Below are positions 27,172 to 36,892 of a stretch of DNA of 64,000 nt, in pieces. Origin of the DNA: Providencia vermicola. GTDB lineage: Bacteria > Pseudomonadota > Gammaproteobacteria > Enterobacterales > Enterobacteriaceae. Under the pieces are notes generated by a model, which was not told where the DNA came from, did no database searches, and saw only the letters and a list, made by a program, of their open reading frames with translations. The position numbers and the translations under genes were made by a program. The stretch spans positions 3,599,001-3,663,000 of the forward strand of contig NZ_CP048796.1 in assembly GCF_010748935.1 (NCBI RefSeq), written 5' to 3'. The first letter of the stretch is position 1, and each line of letters starts with the position of its first letter.

Positions 27172-27912
27172 ATGAAATTATCACCAAATTTTTACCAAAA
27201 CCGTGTTTGCCTGAATGTCCTCGCTGGCAGCCATCAAAATGCCAAAGATATCTATCAAGCAGCTGAAACCTTTGTCGTTGTTGGTGTACTATCGAAAAAT
27301 TACCCTGATTTAGATAGCGCGATTGCGGATATGCGTGTTTACGCAAAAGAGACCGATAATGCGCTATCTGTAGGACTTGGGGCAGGTGACCCTAATCAAT
27401 CCACCATAGTTTCATTAATTTCTCAGGAAATCCAACCACAGCACGTCAACCAAGTGTTCACAGGTGCACCGATTAGCCGTGCACTGCTTGGACAAAATGA
27501 AACGTTTGTCAACGCGTTAGTCTCACCGAGTGGTACTGTTGGTATGGTAAAAATCTCTACTGGCCCACTCAGCTCTCAGGCGCCAGAAGGAATCGTTCCT
27601 GTTGAAACCGCCATTATGATGCTGAAAGATATGGGGGCAAGCTCTATCAAGTTCTTTAATATGAAAGGATTAACTTATATTGAAGAATATAAAGCGGTTG
27701 CTAAAGCCTGTGCTAAGTTTGATTTTTCACTAGAACCAACAGGTGGCATTGATTTGGAGAATTTTCCACAAATCCTGCAAATCGCCCTCGATGCTGGTGT
27801 GAAGAAAATTATTCCGCACATTTACAGTTCAATCATTGATAAAGAAAGCGGCGACACCCGTCCAGACGATGTGCGTAAGTTGCTAGAAATGGTTAAACAA
27901 GCCGTTAAGTAG
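27172..27912 (+). CDS. KDGP aldolase-family protein (DgaF type)
   Basis: The 246-residue TIM-barrel protein has VGLGAGDPNQ, FTGAPISRALLG and the Schiff-base region ASSIKFFNMKGL with the active lysine, then FSLEPTGGIDLENF. DgaF-type enzymes split 2-keto-3-deoxygluconate-6-phosphate to pyruvate and glyceraldehyde-3-phosphate. It starts one base after the lyase stop, with AAAGGA as ribosome-binding site, and ends the operon before a terminator. Confidence 0.86.
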   Translation: MKLSPNFYQNRVCLNVLAGSHQNAKDIYQAAETFVVVGVLSKNYPDLDSAIADMRVYAKETDNALSVGLGAGDPNQSTIVSLISQEIQPQHVNQVFTGAPISRALLGQNETFVNALVSPSGTVGMVKISTGPLSSQAPEGIVPVETAIMMLKDMGASSIKFFNMKGLTYIEEYKAVAKACAKFDFSLEPTGGIDLENFPQILQIALDAGVKKIIPHIYSSIIDKESGDTRPDDVRKLLEMVKQAVK

Positions 27913-27919
27913 CCATTTA

Positions 27920-27977
27920 AAAAACCGTCAGCAGTGATTCTTTTTTAATAAGTTTGAATAGCACTGACGTTTTTTCT
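27920..27977 (+). terminator. Terminator of the SFCGS-DgaE-DgaF operon
   Basis: CGTCAGCAGTG pairs with CACTGACG (small bulge) across an AT-rich loop, followed by a T-run at 27970-27975. An A-run precedes it, so it may also stop leftward transcripts from rnpB. Confidence 0.7.
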
Positions 27978-27987
27978 CAGTAACTCA

Positions 27988-28130
27988 CGTTATGGTAAGG
28001 CAGCAACTGGATCACTGGAATTTTTGCTCAGTCATTCCAGTTGTGGCAAGGCGGCAAAACGAAGATATCCCTAGGTGCATACAAAGGTATGTCACTAGGG
28101 CCAACGCAGCCACGGTTTGAAGTATGATGA
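27988..28130. repeat. Repeat-type DNA downstream of rnpB
   Basis: Two imperfect direct repeats (GTTATGGTAAGGCAGCAA and GTTGTGGCAAGGCGGCAA) are followed by a near-palindrome CCCTAGGTGCATAC / GTATGTCACTAGGG and the edge CGCAGCCACGGTTTGAAGTAT. That edge resembles in reverse the ATACTTCAAGTTGCAGCG end of the repeat at 48667. The region likely belongs to a dispersed intergenic repeat family and may contain the rnpB terminator. Confidence 0.5.
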
Positions 28131-28132
28131 AA

Positions 28133-28505
<373 letters not shown>

Positions 28506-28513
28506 CGCTGCGG

Positions 28514-28542
28514 ATTATAGGCACTTTGCCTAGCCTTGTATA
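28514..28542 (-). promoter_or_regulatory. rnpB promoter
   Basis: On the minus strand a perfect -10 box TATAAT (28519-28514) lies eight bases before the predicted RNA 5' end. A partial -35, TATACA, lies 17 bases further upstream. It sits just past the rsmI stop codon. Confidence 0.65.
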
Positions 28543-28558
28543 GGGGTTTATGCAGTTA

Positions 28559-29431
28559 TCAATCGTTATTAGGTTGTTCAAGCATCAATTTATAAAGGCG
28601 ATTTTTCTTTAAGCCATAAATTTCAGCAGTAATCGCTGCCGCTTTTTTAGGGGGGAGCTCCTGCTGTAGCAGATTCAACGTACGGATAACATCAGGTGAA
28701 ATGTCATCGTCATCCGGATTTGCTTTATAGCCTTCGACTATCAGCACCATCTCACCACGATGACGATTTTCATCCTCTTTTACCCAAGCGAATAGCTCCC
28801 CGACAGGCCGTCCTTCAATTGACTCCCAAGTCTTTGTGATTTCACGAGCAAGCACCACATGACGCTCGGGTCCCCAAACTTCAATCATGTCTGCTAAACT
28901 ATCGAGTAAGCGATGTGTTGACTCATAAAAAATTAATGTACGCGTTTCTCGTTCAAGTGCTTTAAGGACATCTTTTCTGCCTTTACTTTTGGCGGGCAGA
29001 AATCCCTCATAGCAAAAACGGTCAGAAGGCAAACCCGCGGCACTAAGCGCCGTGATTGCAGCGCATGCTCCGGGTAATGGCACAACACGGATCCCCGCTT
29101 CACGGCAACGAGTGACTAAATGATAGCCAGGATCGTTAATTAAAGGTGTACCTGCATCGGAAACTAATGCGATACTATCGCCCTGTTGAAGTCTGCTAAT
29201 TAATTGATCTGCCTTCTGCTGTTCATTATGATCATGCAAGGCGAACATGCGTGCATTAATGGCAAAATTCTGTAACAGTATTCCTGAATGCCGTGTGTCT
29301 TCTGCAGCGACAAGGTCAACATGTTTAAGAACATCCAACGCACGTTGCGTGATATCGCCCATATTACCGATAGGGGTGGGCACGATATACAGCGTGGATG
29401 CCATAACCACTGCTTGATTAGGTTGATTCAT
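28559..29431 (-). CDS. rsmI: 16S rRNA (cytidine1402-2'-O)-methyltransferase RsmI
   Basis: The 290-residue protein aligns with E. coli RsmI (286 aa). It is a class III SAM methyltransferase with [19 protein letters not shown] at the start, [23 protein letters not shown] and [12 protein letters not shown]. It methylates the ribose of C1402 in 16S rRNA. The N-terminal extension before LYIVPTP is a few residues longer than in E. coli, so 29401 (second methionine) is a possible start. It is divergent from lpoA, as in E. coli. Confidence 0.95.
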   Translation of the reverse strand: MNQPNQAVVMASTLYIVPTPIGNMGDITQRALDVLKHVDLVAAEDTRHSGILLQNFAINARMFALHDHNEQQKADQLISRLQQGDSIALVSDAGTPLINDPGYHLVTRCREAGIRVVPLPGACAAITALSAAGLPSDRFCYEGFLPAKSKGRKDVLKALERETRTLIFYESTHRLLDSLADMIEVWGPERHVVLAREITKTWESIEGRPVGELFAWVKEDENRHRGEMVLIVEGYKANPDDDDISPDVIRTLNLLQQELPPKKAAAITAEIYGLKKNRLYKLMLEQPNND

Positions 29432-29491
29432 TGTTTCATCCGAATAGCCGGTTTAAAATTAAGCAACTGAAAATACACCACTGGATACAGT

Positions 29492-31240
29492 ATGCGTCCT
29501 TCAATTTTTTTGCATGTAAAAAAAGGGTTAATCTGCACAGCAATGCTATCAGCTTTAATGCTGTCAGGCTGTCAGCTTACAGGGGATAACAAAGCACCTA
29601 TTACCCCAACGACACCGGAACAGATCAGTTCCGAAATAAATCGGTATCAGTCTATCATTGATTCCGCGCAAGGTAAGCCTTCTAGCGATGTTCTGCGTGC
29701 TTATATTGGTCAAGAAGCCTTATTGACCGAACAAACAGCCCGCCAAGCCAATATCGATAGCACATGGCAAATGTTAACACAAATGACGCCTGAGCAAATT
29801 CAAGGCATTGGCGCTGACGAAATCACCTTAGCAGGCTGGGTCGATTTACTCGATATTTATCTCAATAATCGAGATGATGTTGCAACGCTAAAAGCAGGTG
29901 TTGATGATTGGAAAATTCGTTATCCAAATCACCCAGCAGCACAAACACCGCCGAGCCAACTGCTACAATCCATGCAGCCACCTGTCGGTAAAAACCCTAA
30001 AATAGCCCTTTTTCTGCCAATGAGTGGTCAAGGAAAAGTTTTCGGTGAAGCTATCATGAAAGGCTTCATGGATGCACAAAAAGGTTTACCACAAGCGCCG
30101 GCTGCAACGTCAAATACAGCACCAACGCCTGAGCAAAGTAGTCATAATGATGTATTAGAGCAAATTTACGCTGAGGTGGCCGCGGCAACAGGTAATGATA
30201 ATGCAACCAATGATGCAGATATCGTTAACCCGTCTTTGAGTATTGCAGCTACACCAACCAATTCCCAAAGTATCAAAGTATTTGATACCAATGGAAAGCA
30301 AATCTCTCAGTTGTTGCAACAAGCCCAAAGTGAAGGCTTTACTTTAGTGGTAGGCCCGTTATTGAAACCTGAAGTACAGGCGATTGCACAAGCAGGTTCG
30401 CCGTTAAGTGTCCTAACACTGAATGAGTTAGATGCCGATAAATTGCAGCCCCGCCCCAACCTTTGCTATTTTTCACTGTCTCCTGAAGATGAAGCTAAGA
30501 ATGCCGCAGCACATATCATGGCGGAAGGTAAACGAGCGCCATTAATTTTAGTGCCGAACAATGCCTTTGGTGAACGTATTGCCAAAGCATTTGCTGAAGA
30601 GTGGCAATCAAAAGGGGGGTCTACCGTCCTTAAACAATCTTTTGGTTCTGTGGCCTCGCTGAAAGAGTCGATTAACCGAGGCGCGGGGATTCGTATGACC
30701 GGTACACCTGTCGTCATCAATCCCCCAGTTGCAGCAAAATCGATTGATGGGCAAAACTATCCTGAGCTTTCACAACCAGAGCCTCAAATGAGTTCCTCTA
30801 ATTCTATCGATGCGGTCTATATTGTTGCTACTCGTGATGAGCTAACCTTGATCAAGCCGATGATTGAAATGGCGATTAGTAGCCGTCAACGCCCAGCCCT
30901 ATATGCAAGTTCACGCAGTAACCAAGCAGGCAATGGCGCTGATTTTCGTTTCGAAATGGAAGGCTTAAAATTCAGTGATATCCCATTATTAGCTGGTGCA
31001 AATAACAATTTACGCAAACAGGCCCAACAAAAGATAAATAATGATTATTCGTTGTTGCGCCTCTATGCGTTAGGTATCGATGCTTGGTCGCTAGCGAATA
31101 ACTACGATCAACTACAACAAAATGCCCAATTCCGTCTACAAGGTGCATCAGGTACTTTGAGTGTGGGAGAAAACTGTGTTGTTTACCGCGACCTTCCTTG
31201 GTTACAGTTCAACCAAGGACAAATCAAATTAGCAAGATAA
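29492..31240 (+). CDS. lpoA: Penicillin-binding protein activator LpoA, short N-domain form
   Basis: A lipoprotein signal ends with the lipobox LSGC (Cys27). LpoA stimulates PBP1A transpeptidase from the outer membrane. The C-terminal half matches E. coli LpoA closely (KIALFLPMSGQGKVFG, CYFSLSPEDEAKNAAAHI, VDAVYIVATRDE-like, NNDYSLLRLYALGIDAWSL). The protein is 582 residues against 678 in E. coli. The missing roughly 90 residues all fall in the N-terminal TPR domain, directly after the lipid anchor. No frame break is visible, so the gene looks functional. Confidence 0.93.
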   Translation: MRPSIFLHVKKGLICTAMLSALMLSGCQLTGDNKAPITPTTPEQISSEINRYQSIIDSAQGKPSSDVLRAYIGQEALLTEQTARQANIDSTWQMLTQMTPEQIQGIGADEITLAGWVDLLDIYLNNRDDVATLKAGVDDWKIRYPNHPAAQTPPSQLLQSMQPPVGKNPKIALFLPMSGQGKVFGEAIMKGFMDAQKGLPQAPAATSNTAPTPEQSSHNDVLEQIYAEVAAATGNDNATNDADIVNPSLSIAATPTNSQSIKVFDTNGKQISQLLQQAQSEGFTLVVGPLLKPEVQAIAQAGSPLSVLTLNELDADKLQPRPNLCYFSLSPEDEAKNAAAHIMAEGKRAPLILVPNNAFGERIAKAFAEEWQSKGGSTVLKQSFGSVASLKESINRGAGIRMTGTPVVINPPVAAKSIDGQNYPELSQPEPQMSSSNSIDAVYIVATRDELTLIKPMIEMAISSRQRPALYASSRSNQAGNGADFRFEMEGLKFSDIPLLAGANNNLRKQAQQKINNDYSLLRLYALGIDAWSLANNYDQLQQNAQFRLQGASGTLSVGENCVVYRDLPWLQFNQGQIKLAR

Positions 31241-31288
31241 TCTTGCCGTGCAATTAGGATGATTGCCCAACTTTAAGACAAGGACGTC

Positions 31289-31672
31289 ATGCAACCTCTC
31301 AAAAAAACATTAAAATGGTTAGCTGGTCGGTACTATGAAAGTCAAGTACAGGCCTTCCTGCAACAACAGGGGTTAACATTTGTTGAGCGAAATGCCAGAA
31401 ATCGCCATGGTGAAATCGACCTAATTATGCGCGATGATACTGGTTGGGTATTTGTTGAAGTACGTTTTCGTCAAGACAAACGATATGGTGGCGCACTCTT
31501 ATCAATCGATAGATGCAAACGCAGGAAACTGATTGCTGCTGCTAAATATTGGCTTGCCGAAAAACAAGAAAGCTTCGAAACTACTGCATGTCGTTTTGAT
31601 ATCTGTGCGATTACTGATCGTCAGTTTGAATGGATACAGAATGCCTTTAACGATAGTGAACATGTTGGTTAA
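31289..31672 (+). CDS. yraN: UPF0102 endonuclease-fold protein YraN
   Basis: The 127-residue protein matches E. coli YraN (131 aa). It has the restriction-endonuclease-like core: [20 protein letters not shown] and [15 protein letters not shown], giving the E-x(n)-D-x(n)-E-V-K/R pattern. Its role is unknown. The start follows AAGGA. It lies between lpoA and diaA as in E. coli. Confidence 0.94.
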   Translation: MQPLKKTLKWLAGRYYESQVQAFLQQQGLTFVERNARNRHGEIDLIMRDDTGWVFVEVRFRQDKRYGGALLSIDRCKRRKLIAAAKYWLAEKQESFETTACRFDICAITDRQFEWIQNAFNDSEHVG

Positions 31673-31692
31673 TTTCACAGGAAAATAAGCAA

Positions 31693-32283
31693 GTGCTGGA
31701 TAGAATTAAAGTCTGTTTTACAGAAAGTATTCAAACTCAGATAGCAGCAGCAGAAGCGCTGCCCGATGCTATATCACGCGCAGCAATGATGATGGTTCAA
31801 TCACTGCTAAACGGTAACAAAATTTTATGTTGTGGAAATGGGGCTTCTGCCGCAACAGCGCAACGCTTTGCGACTAGCATGATCCACCGATTTGAAACTG
31901 AGCGTCCAAGCCTACCCGCACTCGCTCTCAATACGGATAATGCAGTGTTAACGGCCATTTCCGGTAGCAAACAACCCACTGAAATCTATGCTAAACAGGT
32001 GAGAGCACTCGGTCAGCATGGTGATGTTTTAATGGCTATCTCAACACATGGTAATAGCAGTGATATTATCAAAGCCGTTGAAGCTGCTGTCACTCGTGAT
32101 ATGACAATTGTTGCTCTGACAGGTTATGATGGCGGCGAACTTGCGGGTCTCTTGGGACCACAAGATGTTGAAATACGTATACCATCACAACGTAGTGTCA
32201 GAATCCAAGAGGTTCATCTTCTTACGGTGAATTGTCTTTGTGATCTCATCGATAATACACTTTTCCCTCATCAGGATGATTAA
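31693..32283 (+). CDS. diaA: DnaA initiator-associating factor DiaA
   Basis: The 196-residue protein is the same length as E. coli DiaA and nearly identical to it ([20 protein letters not shown] at the start, [12 protein letters not shown] at the end). It has a phosphosugar isomerase (SIS) fold with CCGNGASAA and STHGNSSDI. DiaA tetramers bind DnaA and promote replication initiation at oriC. The start codon is GTG, 20 bases after yraN. Confidence 0.96.
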   Translation: MLDRIKVCFTESIQTQIAAAEALPDAISRAAMMMVQSLLNGNKILCCGNGASAATAQRFATSMIHRFETERPSLPALALNTDNAVLTAISGSKQPTEIYAKQVRALGQHGDVLMAISTHGNSSDIIKAVEAAVTRDMTIVALTGYDGGELAGLLGPQDVEIRIPSQRSVRIQEVHLLTVNCLCDLIDNTLFPHQDD

Positions 32284-32292
32284 GGAGCAAAA

Positions 32293-32868
32293 ATGCGATT
32301 ACTCCCAATAGTAGCCATTATTCTTAGTATGACAATGCTACAAGGCTGTATCGGCGCTGCCGTTGTCGGTTCTGCAGCAGTTGCGACAAAAAGCGCAACT
32401 GACCCACGTTCTGTCGGCCAACAAGTTGATGATGGTACGTTAGAAGCGCGCGTCAGCGGCCAATTGAATAAAGATAAAGACATAACAGGCAAAGCTCGCA
32501 TTATTGCGACCGCTTATAAAGGAAATGTTTTGCTGACAGGTCAAAGCCCTGATTTATCTTGGGCTGAGCGAGCAAAACAAATAGCAGCAAATGTTGAAGG
32601 AACTAACGCTGTCTATAATGAAGTTCGTCAAGGTGAACCTGTTGATTTAGGCACCGCGTCAAAAGATACTTGGCTGACAACGAAAGTGAAATCAAAGATC
32701 CTCACCAGTGATGCTGTGAAGTCATCCAGCGTGAAAGTGATTACTGAAAATGGTGAAGTCTTCTTATTGGGTATTTTAACCAAACAAGAAGGGGATGCTG
32801 CGGCAAAAATCGCCAGTGAAACAGAAGGTGTTCGTCGTGTCACGACCGCTTTCACCTATCTCAATTAA
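32293..32868 (+). CDS. dolP: Outer-membrane lipoprotein DolP (two BON domains)
   Basis: The 191-residue protein has the length of E. coli DolP (YraP). The lipobox is LQGC with Cys19. Two BON domains follow, about residues 45-115 (IIATAYKGNVLLTGQ) and 120-190 (VKVITENGEVFLLG). DolP localises to division sites and supports outer-membrane integrity and BAM function. It lies nine bases after diaA and ends at a bidirectional terminator. Confidence 0.96.
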   Translation: MRLLPIVAIILSMTMLQGCIGAAVVGSAAVATKSATDPRSVGQQVDDGTLEARVSGQLNKDKDITGKARIIATAYKGNVLLTGQSPDLSWAERAKQIAANVEGTNAVYNEVRQGEPVDLGTASKDTWLTTKVKSKILTSDAVKSSSVKVITENGEVFLLGILTKQEGDAAAKIASETEGVRRVTTAFTYLN

Positions 32869-32896
32869 TCATAAACAATAATATATTGTTATAAAA

Positions 32897-32932
32897 AGAA
32901 AAGTCATGAATGAAAATTCATGACTTTTTTAT
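32897..32932. terminator. Bidirectional terminator between dolP and mtgA
   Basis: A perfect 11-bp stem, AAGTCATGAAT / ATTCATGACTT, is flanked by A- and T-runs. The mtgA stop codon (32929-32931) lies in the right-hand T-run. Confidence 0.88.
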
Positions 32933-33654
32933 TCGTCAGGACCGATGGTATTATTTTTCAGATAATTCCTACCCCCAAGAAGGTACATCTGATTCAAGAT
33001 CCAAGCCTGTCTCTTTAACACATATGAAGAGGGTGATTTCACCTTAAACCTGTGAGGATTCGGCAAAACAGCCACTAATAGTGCAGCTTCTTCCATAGTT
33101 AGTTGATTTGCTGACTTTTTAAAGAATTTTTTTGATGCCTCTTCAACCCCAAAAACCCCCTCATCAAACTCAACTATGTTTAAATAAACAGTCAATATTC
33201 TTGTTTTTGACCACATAAGCTCCATAACAGGAGTCATCAATGTTTCAAGGCCTTTTCTTATCCAGCTTCTTCCATCCCATAACCACAAGTTTTTTACTGT
33301 CTGTTGAGAGATAGTTGAAGCCCCTCGAATTGTGCTTTTTTTACTCATATTATGCTTATAAGCCTTCTCTATAGCTTCAAGATCAAAACCCCAGTGATGA
33401 GGAAAATTTTGATCTTCTGCTGCTATAACAGCCAAATATAAGTAAGGAGAAATGTGATTTTCATCAACCCATTCCGAACGAGAAACATAAGAAAAATTTA
33501 AGTTTACCCATGCGGATAATTGCCTTTCTACCATGACAGCAGAAAATGGCACTGGCACGAATTTAAACGCAATCACAGTCAAAAACCAAACCGCGACTAG
33601 CGAAAGCAAAACTTTCCGTAACCAGCGCCATAATCGAGAAATTATCATGCTCAT
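32929..33654 (-). CDS. mtgA: Monofunctional biosynthetic peptidoglycan transglycosylase
   Basis: The 241-residue protein matches E. coli MtgA (242 aa). One N-terminal membrane anchor (about residues 12-32) is followed by a GT51 domain with the catalytic glutamate in [15 protein letters not shown], then [14 protein letters not shown] and [20 protein letters not shown]. It polymerises glycan strands from lipid II in the periplasm. It follows elbB after eight bases, as in E. coli. Confidence 0.95.
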   Translation of the reverse strand: MSMIISRLWRWLRKVLLSLVAVWFLTVIAFKFVPVPFSAVMVERQLSAWVNLNFSYVSRSEWVDENHISPYLYLAVIAAEDQNFPHHWGFDLEAIEKAYKHNMSKKSTIRGASTISQQTVKNLWLWDGRSWIRKGLETLMTPVMELMWSKTRILTVYLNIVEFDEGVFGVEEASKKFFKKSANQLTMEEAALLVAVLPNPHRFKVKSPSSYVLKRQAWILNQMYLLGGRNYLKNNTIGPDE

Positions 33655-33662
33655 CGAGTCAA

Positions 33663-34313
33663 TTATGCCATTTCTAATACTTTCTCAACGAGCTTATTAA
33701 TACCGACTTCAGCCTCGGAGATTGATTGAGCCAGCATATAAGCGGGAGTCGTAACAACTTTATTAGCATGATCGACTACAATATTATCCACTGTGCAGGT
33801 AATGTGTTTACCCCCCATCTTTTCGATCTGAGCAATCGTTTCCTTATCATTACCAATTGTTAATTCAACTGAAGTATTGAGGAGCTTAGGAAGCATGACC
33901 GGTGCTATGCACATCAGACCTAGAGGCTTTTTCTGCTGGTACATTTGTTGGACTAAACTTAATAGTTCTTTATTAATTTCACAGTCACTTCCTTTAACCG
34001 CAAAATCACATAAATTCTTTGCCGCACCAAAACCACCAGGAATTATGAGGGCATCCAGCTTATTTGCGTCAGCAGAGGATAAAGGCGCTATTTTCCCACG
34101 AGAAATACGTGCAGCTTCCTCCATTTGATTACGATTATCCTTTTTCAATTCACCAGTAATGTGATTTATTACAGTAGGTTGAGATTCATTTGGTGCAAAA
34201 AAATGAACTTCAGCATTTTTTTTACTCAAAGCAAGCATAGTTAACACTGACTCATGAATCTCGCTTCCATCAAAAACACCGCATCCACTTAAAATAACCG
34301 CAATTGATTTCAT
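33663..34313 (-). CDS. elbB: Glyoxalase ElbB (DJ-1/PfpI superfamily)
   Basis: The start is set at 34313, after GGAG, giving 216 residues (E. coli ElbB 217). A longer frame to 34370 lacks family support. The fold has [18 protein letters not shown] at the start, [14 protein letters not shown] and [11 protein letters not shown] with the nucleophile cysteine. ElbB was first studied in isoprenoid synthesis and has weak glyoxalase activity. It forms an operon with mtgA. Confidence 0.94.
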   Translation of the reverse strand: MKSIAVILSGCGVFDGSEIHESVLTMLALSKKNAEVHFFAPNESQPTVINHITGELKKDNRNQMEEAARISRGKIAPLSSADANKLDALIIPGGFGAAKNLCDFAVKGSDCEINKELLSLVQQMYQQKKPLGLMCIAPVMLPKLLNTSVELTIGNDKETIAQIEKMGGKHITCTVDNIVVDHANKVVTTPAYMLAQSISEAEVGINKLVEKVLEMA

Positions 34314-34440
34314 ATCTTGCTCCATTTGTAGTAAATTATCACTGAACCGCGAAAAGGGAATAAACATCAATCTTCATCACAGATTTTAATGAATCTTGTA
34401 ACAAAATCGCTAATATTTGGTATCTTGGTATTATTCCCTT

Positions 34441-34556
34441 GAGCAGTAATCAAATTTTAAAGGTCTGCCCAAAAAGAAAACCATAGGTAGATCAACGATT
34501 TCCCTGGTGTTGGCGCAGTATTCGCGCACCCCAACTTCGGTTGGGGTTATTTTTTT
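34441..34556 (+). ncRNA. arcZ: ArcZ small RNA (Hfq-dependent)
   Basis: The conserved ArcZ seed region GATTTCCCTGGTGTTGGCGC starts at 34497 and is followed by AGTATTCGCGCACCCC and a terminator hairpin CCCCAAC-TTCG-GTTGGGG with a U-tail. The location between elbB and arcB is the same as in E. coli. ArcZ activates rpoS translation and represses many mRNAs. The 5' end is estimated. The U-tail overlaps the arcB stop codon on the opposite strand. Confidence 0.92.
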
Positions 34557-34557
34557 G
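34529..34557 (+). terminator. ArcZ terminator
   Basis: A 7-bp GC-rich stem with a UUCG tetraloop is followed by TTATTTTTTT on the plus strand. There is no T-run on the minus strand, so it serves ArcZ and not arcB. Confidence 0.9.
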
Positions 34558-36892
34558 TACGTCTATCAACGTAGTTTCTTAAAGTTTCTATATCCGACTT
34601 CCAATCTTGCTTTAATTCATCAACCCACTCTTGTACATTATCCCACCAAGCAGGAAGTTCAGGTGATTGGATCTGCTGGGCGATGTTTTGTAGGTTCTTC
34701 AACCCGACAGAACCGGCTGCCCCTTTAATTTTATGCGCCTCTTCAACGATACCTTTCTGATCTTTAGCCACCATATTGGAATCTAAAATAGCCAAATATC
34801 CCGGTATCATTTTTTCAAAGACTTCAAGGCCATCGTAAATGACCTTCGGACCGATCAACGACAAGTATTGTTCTAGCATTTCGCAATCGAGTACTGACTC
34901 ATCGGTATCGCTAGAAACGCTTTGTACGCCATCCTGAGGCGTTTCGTTGGTATTCTCACCCCAGTATTGCTCTATGACCTGTTTAAGGGCGGATACCGCT
35001 AGTGGTTTACTTAAAACGCCATCCATTCCTGCGTCGAAATACTCTTTCTTATCTTTTAGAACATTTGCAGTCAGTGCAATGAGCGGAGGAAGTTCGTCTT
35101 TGCGATAACGCTGGTTTAATTGTTGTGCGATATCAATTCCAGTCATATCAGGGAGCTGAATATCCAGCAACACTAAATCGTATTCACCAGGGGTAAACAT
35201 CGCTAACGCCTCTTTGCCATTCATTGCGACATCAACGGTGTTACCCAATTTTTCTAGCACAGAGCACGCCACAACCACATTGAGTTCAATATCTTCCACC
35301 AGCAAAATATGCAAGGCTGGTAATGGATAGTCATCATCACTTTCTTGAGAATCGATAACTTCTTCTTCAACAACAGGGGCAACGATCGAAAGCGTAAAGG
35401 TTGAACCTTTGCCTATTTCACTTTCAACCTGAATATCTCCCCCCATGTTTTGGGCTAAACGACGCGATACCGATAAACCGATGCCAGTTCCTGTTGCAGG
35501 TTTACCACCAGCGCTATCGGTCACTTGATAATACATCGCAAAAATTTTATCGAGTTCGTCTTTCGGAATACCAATACCACTGTCTTGCACACTGAAAAAC
35601 AGTTTGTCTTCTCCTTCTCGCCAGATGCTTAATTTAACCTCACCTTGCTGCGTGAATTTGACGGCGTTGCCAATTAAATTCCATAGAATTTGACGAAGTC
35701 GTGTGCCATCTGTCAGCACTGTCTCTGGTAGGCCTGTCGCAACATCCATCACAAATCTCAAGCCTTTCGGTTGCACTAACAAGCCACTAAGGTTTTCTAA
35801 ATCATTAACAAATTGCGGTAATACGACAGGCTGGTTATCCAGTTGTACCTTACGACGCTCAATTTTATCCATTTCAATCACATCATTGAAAATATTCCCC
35901 AATGTGACTGCACTGACATGAATCGTTTTTAGGTAATTCATTTGTTCAGCTGTTAGGTCGGTATCTAATAGAATACGACTCAGCCCAACAATACCATTAA
36001 GTGGTGTACGTAATTCATGGCTGATTGTAGAAATAAACGTTGTTTTATCCCTACTTGCGTTCTCTAAAGCCTCTTGATAACGCTTACGTTCCGTAATATC
36101 TCGACCAAAGCCCATCAAACCGTGTCGTTTACCCACTCTGTCATAGAAAGGAACTTTACGTAGCTCGAAACACGCTTTTCTACCATCAGGATAAACAAGC
36201 CATTGTTCATAGGTAAGCGAGACATTGTGACGAAAAACCTTTTCATCGGTTTCCATAACTTTTGAGGCGATTTCAATATCATAGATATCCATCGGCGTTA
36301 AACCAACGAGGTGTTTTTCACTCTTACCTGTGAGTAACTCCATGGCTCGGTTACACCCTGAAAACTCGTTATTCTCATTGCGGTAATAAACCAAGTCAGG
36401 TGAGGCATCAAGGAATGAGCGTAACAGCACAGATTGTTGTTCAAGCTCAATTTGAGTTTGCTCGCGATGCTTCATTTCTTGTTTTAATTGCTCAAGCAAC
36501 TCAAGGTGGGCTCTTTCTGCCCTTTCACGCTCAATAATTTCCTGATTTAGCTGCTCAATATTGCCTTGTAATTGACTATTTAGTTCTGCATCACGCTTAC
36601 GCATCACCTCCAACTTATCAACCATGCGAGAGAGGCGTTGTCGTGACTCTTCCAGCTGTTCAACAACAACAGATAAAAAATAAACAGCCAGAGGCGTAAT
36701 AATTAAGCCAAAGAAAATAGAACCGACGAGATCGAGACTATCGACCTGCCCACGTAACACAATAGTTACTGCCATTTGCATTATCATCGCCAGAACGACT
36801 AACGCAGATGCAAGCAGGAGAGAAAACCTAACTAGCCCTAGCTTCATCATGAGATCGACATAATATTGCGCAAGACCGCGAAGTACTTTCAT
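34547..36892 (-). CDS. arcB: Aerobic respiration control sensor kinase ArcB
   Basis: ATG at 36892 is preferred over GTG at 36898 because AAGGGG lies five bases before it; 781 residues result (E. coli 778). Domains in order are two membrane segments (about 22-75), a coiled coil with a leucine-zipper-like stretch (about 78-150), PAS (about 155-270), the histidine kinase with ISHELRTPLNG (His near 290) and GTGIGLSVSRR, a receiver with LLDIQLPDMTG (Asp near 575), and an Hpt domain with EEAHKIKGAAGSVG (His near 720). It senses quinone redox state and phosphorylates ArcA. Confidence 0.96.
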   Translation of the reverse strand: MKVLRGLAQYYVDLMMKLGLVRFSLLLASALVVLAMIMQMAVTIVLRGQVDSLDLVGSIFFGLIITPLAVYFLSVVVEQLEESRQRLSRMVDKLEVMRKRDAELNSQLQGNIEQLNQEIIERERAERAHLELLEQLKQEMKHREQTQIELEQQSVLLRSFLDASPDLVYYRNENNEFSGCNRAMELLTGKSEKHLVGLTPMDIYDIEIASKVMETDEKVFRHNVSLTYEQWLVYPDGRKACFELRKVPFYDRVGKRHGLMGFGRDITERKRYQEALENASRDKTTFISTISHELRTPLNGIVGLSRILLDTDLTAEQMNYLKTIHVSAVTLGNIFNDVIEMDKIERRKVQLDNQPVVLPQFVNDLENLSGLLVQPKGLRFVMDVATGLPETVLTDGTRLRQILWNLIGNAVKFTQQGEVKLSIWREGEDKLFFSVQDSGIGIPKDELDKIFAMYYQVTDSAGGKPATGTGIGLSVSRRLAQNMGGDIQVESEIGKGSTFTLSIVAPVVEEEVIDSQESDDDYPLPALHILLVEDIELNVVVACSVLEKLGNTVDVAMNGKEALAMFTPGEYDLVLLDIQLPDMTGIDIAQQLNQRYRKDELPPLIALTANVLKDKKEYFDAGMDGVLSKPLAVSALKQVIEQYWGENTNETPQDGVQSVSSDTDESVLDCEMLEQYLSLIGPKVIYDGLEVFEKMIPGYLAILDSNMVAKDQKGIVEEAHKIKGAAGSVGLKNLQNIAQQIQSPELPAWWDNVQEWVDELKQDWKSDIETLRNYVDRRTKK

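Noticed and set aside
34529-34557. The hairpin before arcB's stop codon as the arcB terminator
   Set aside because: The T-run is on the plus strand only and the upstream sequence is the conserved ArcZ seed, so it ends ArcZ.
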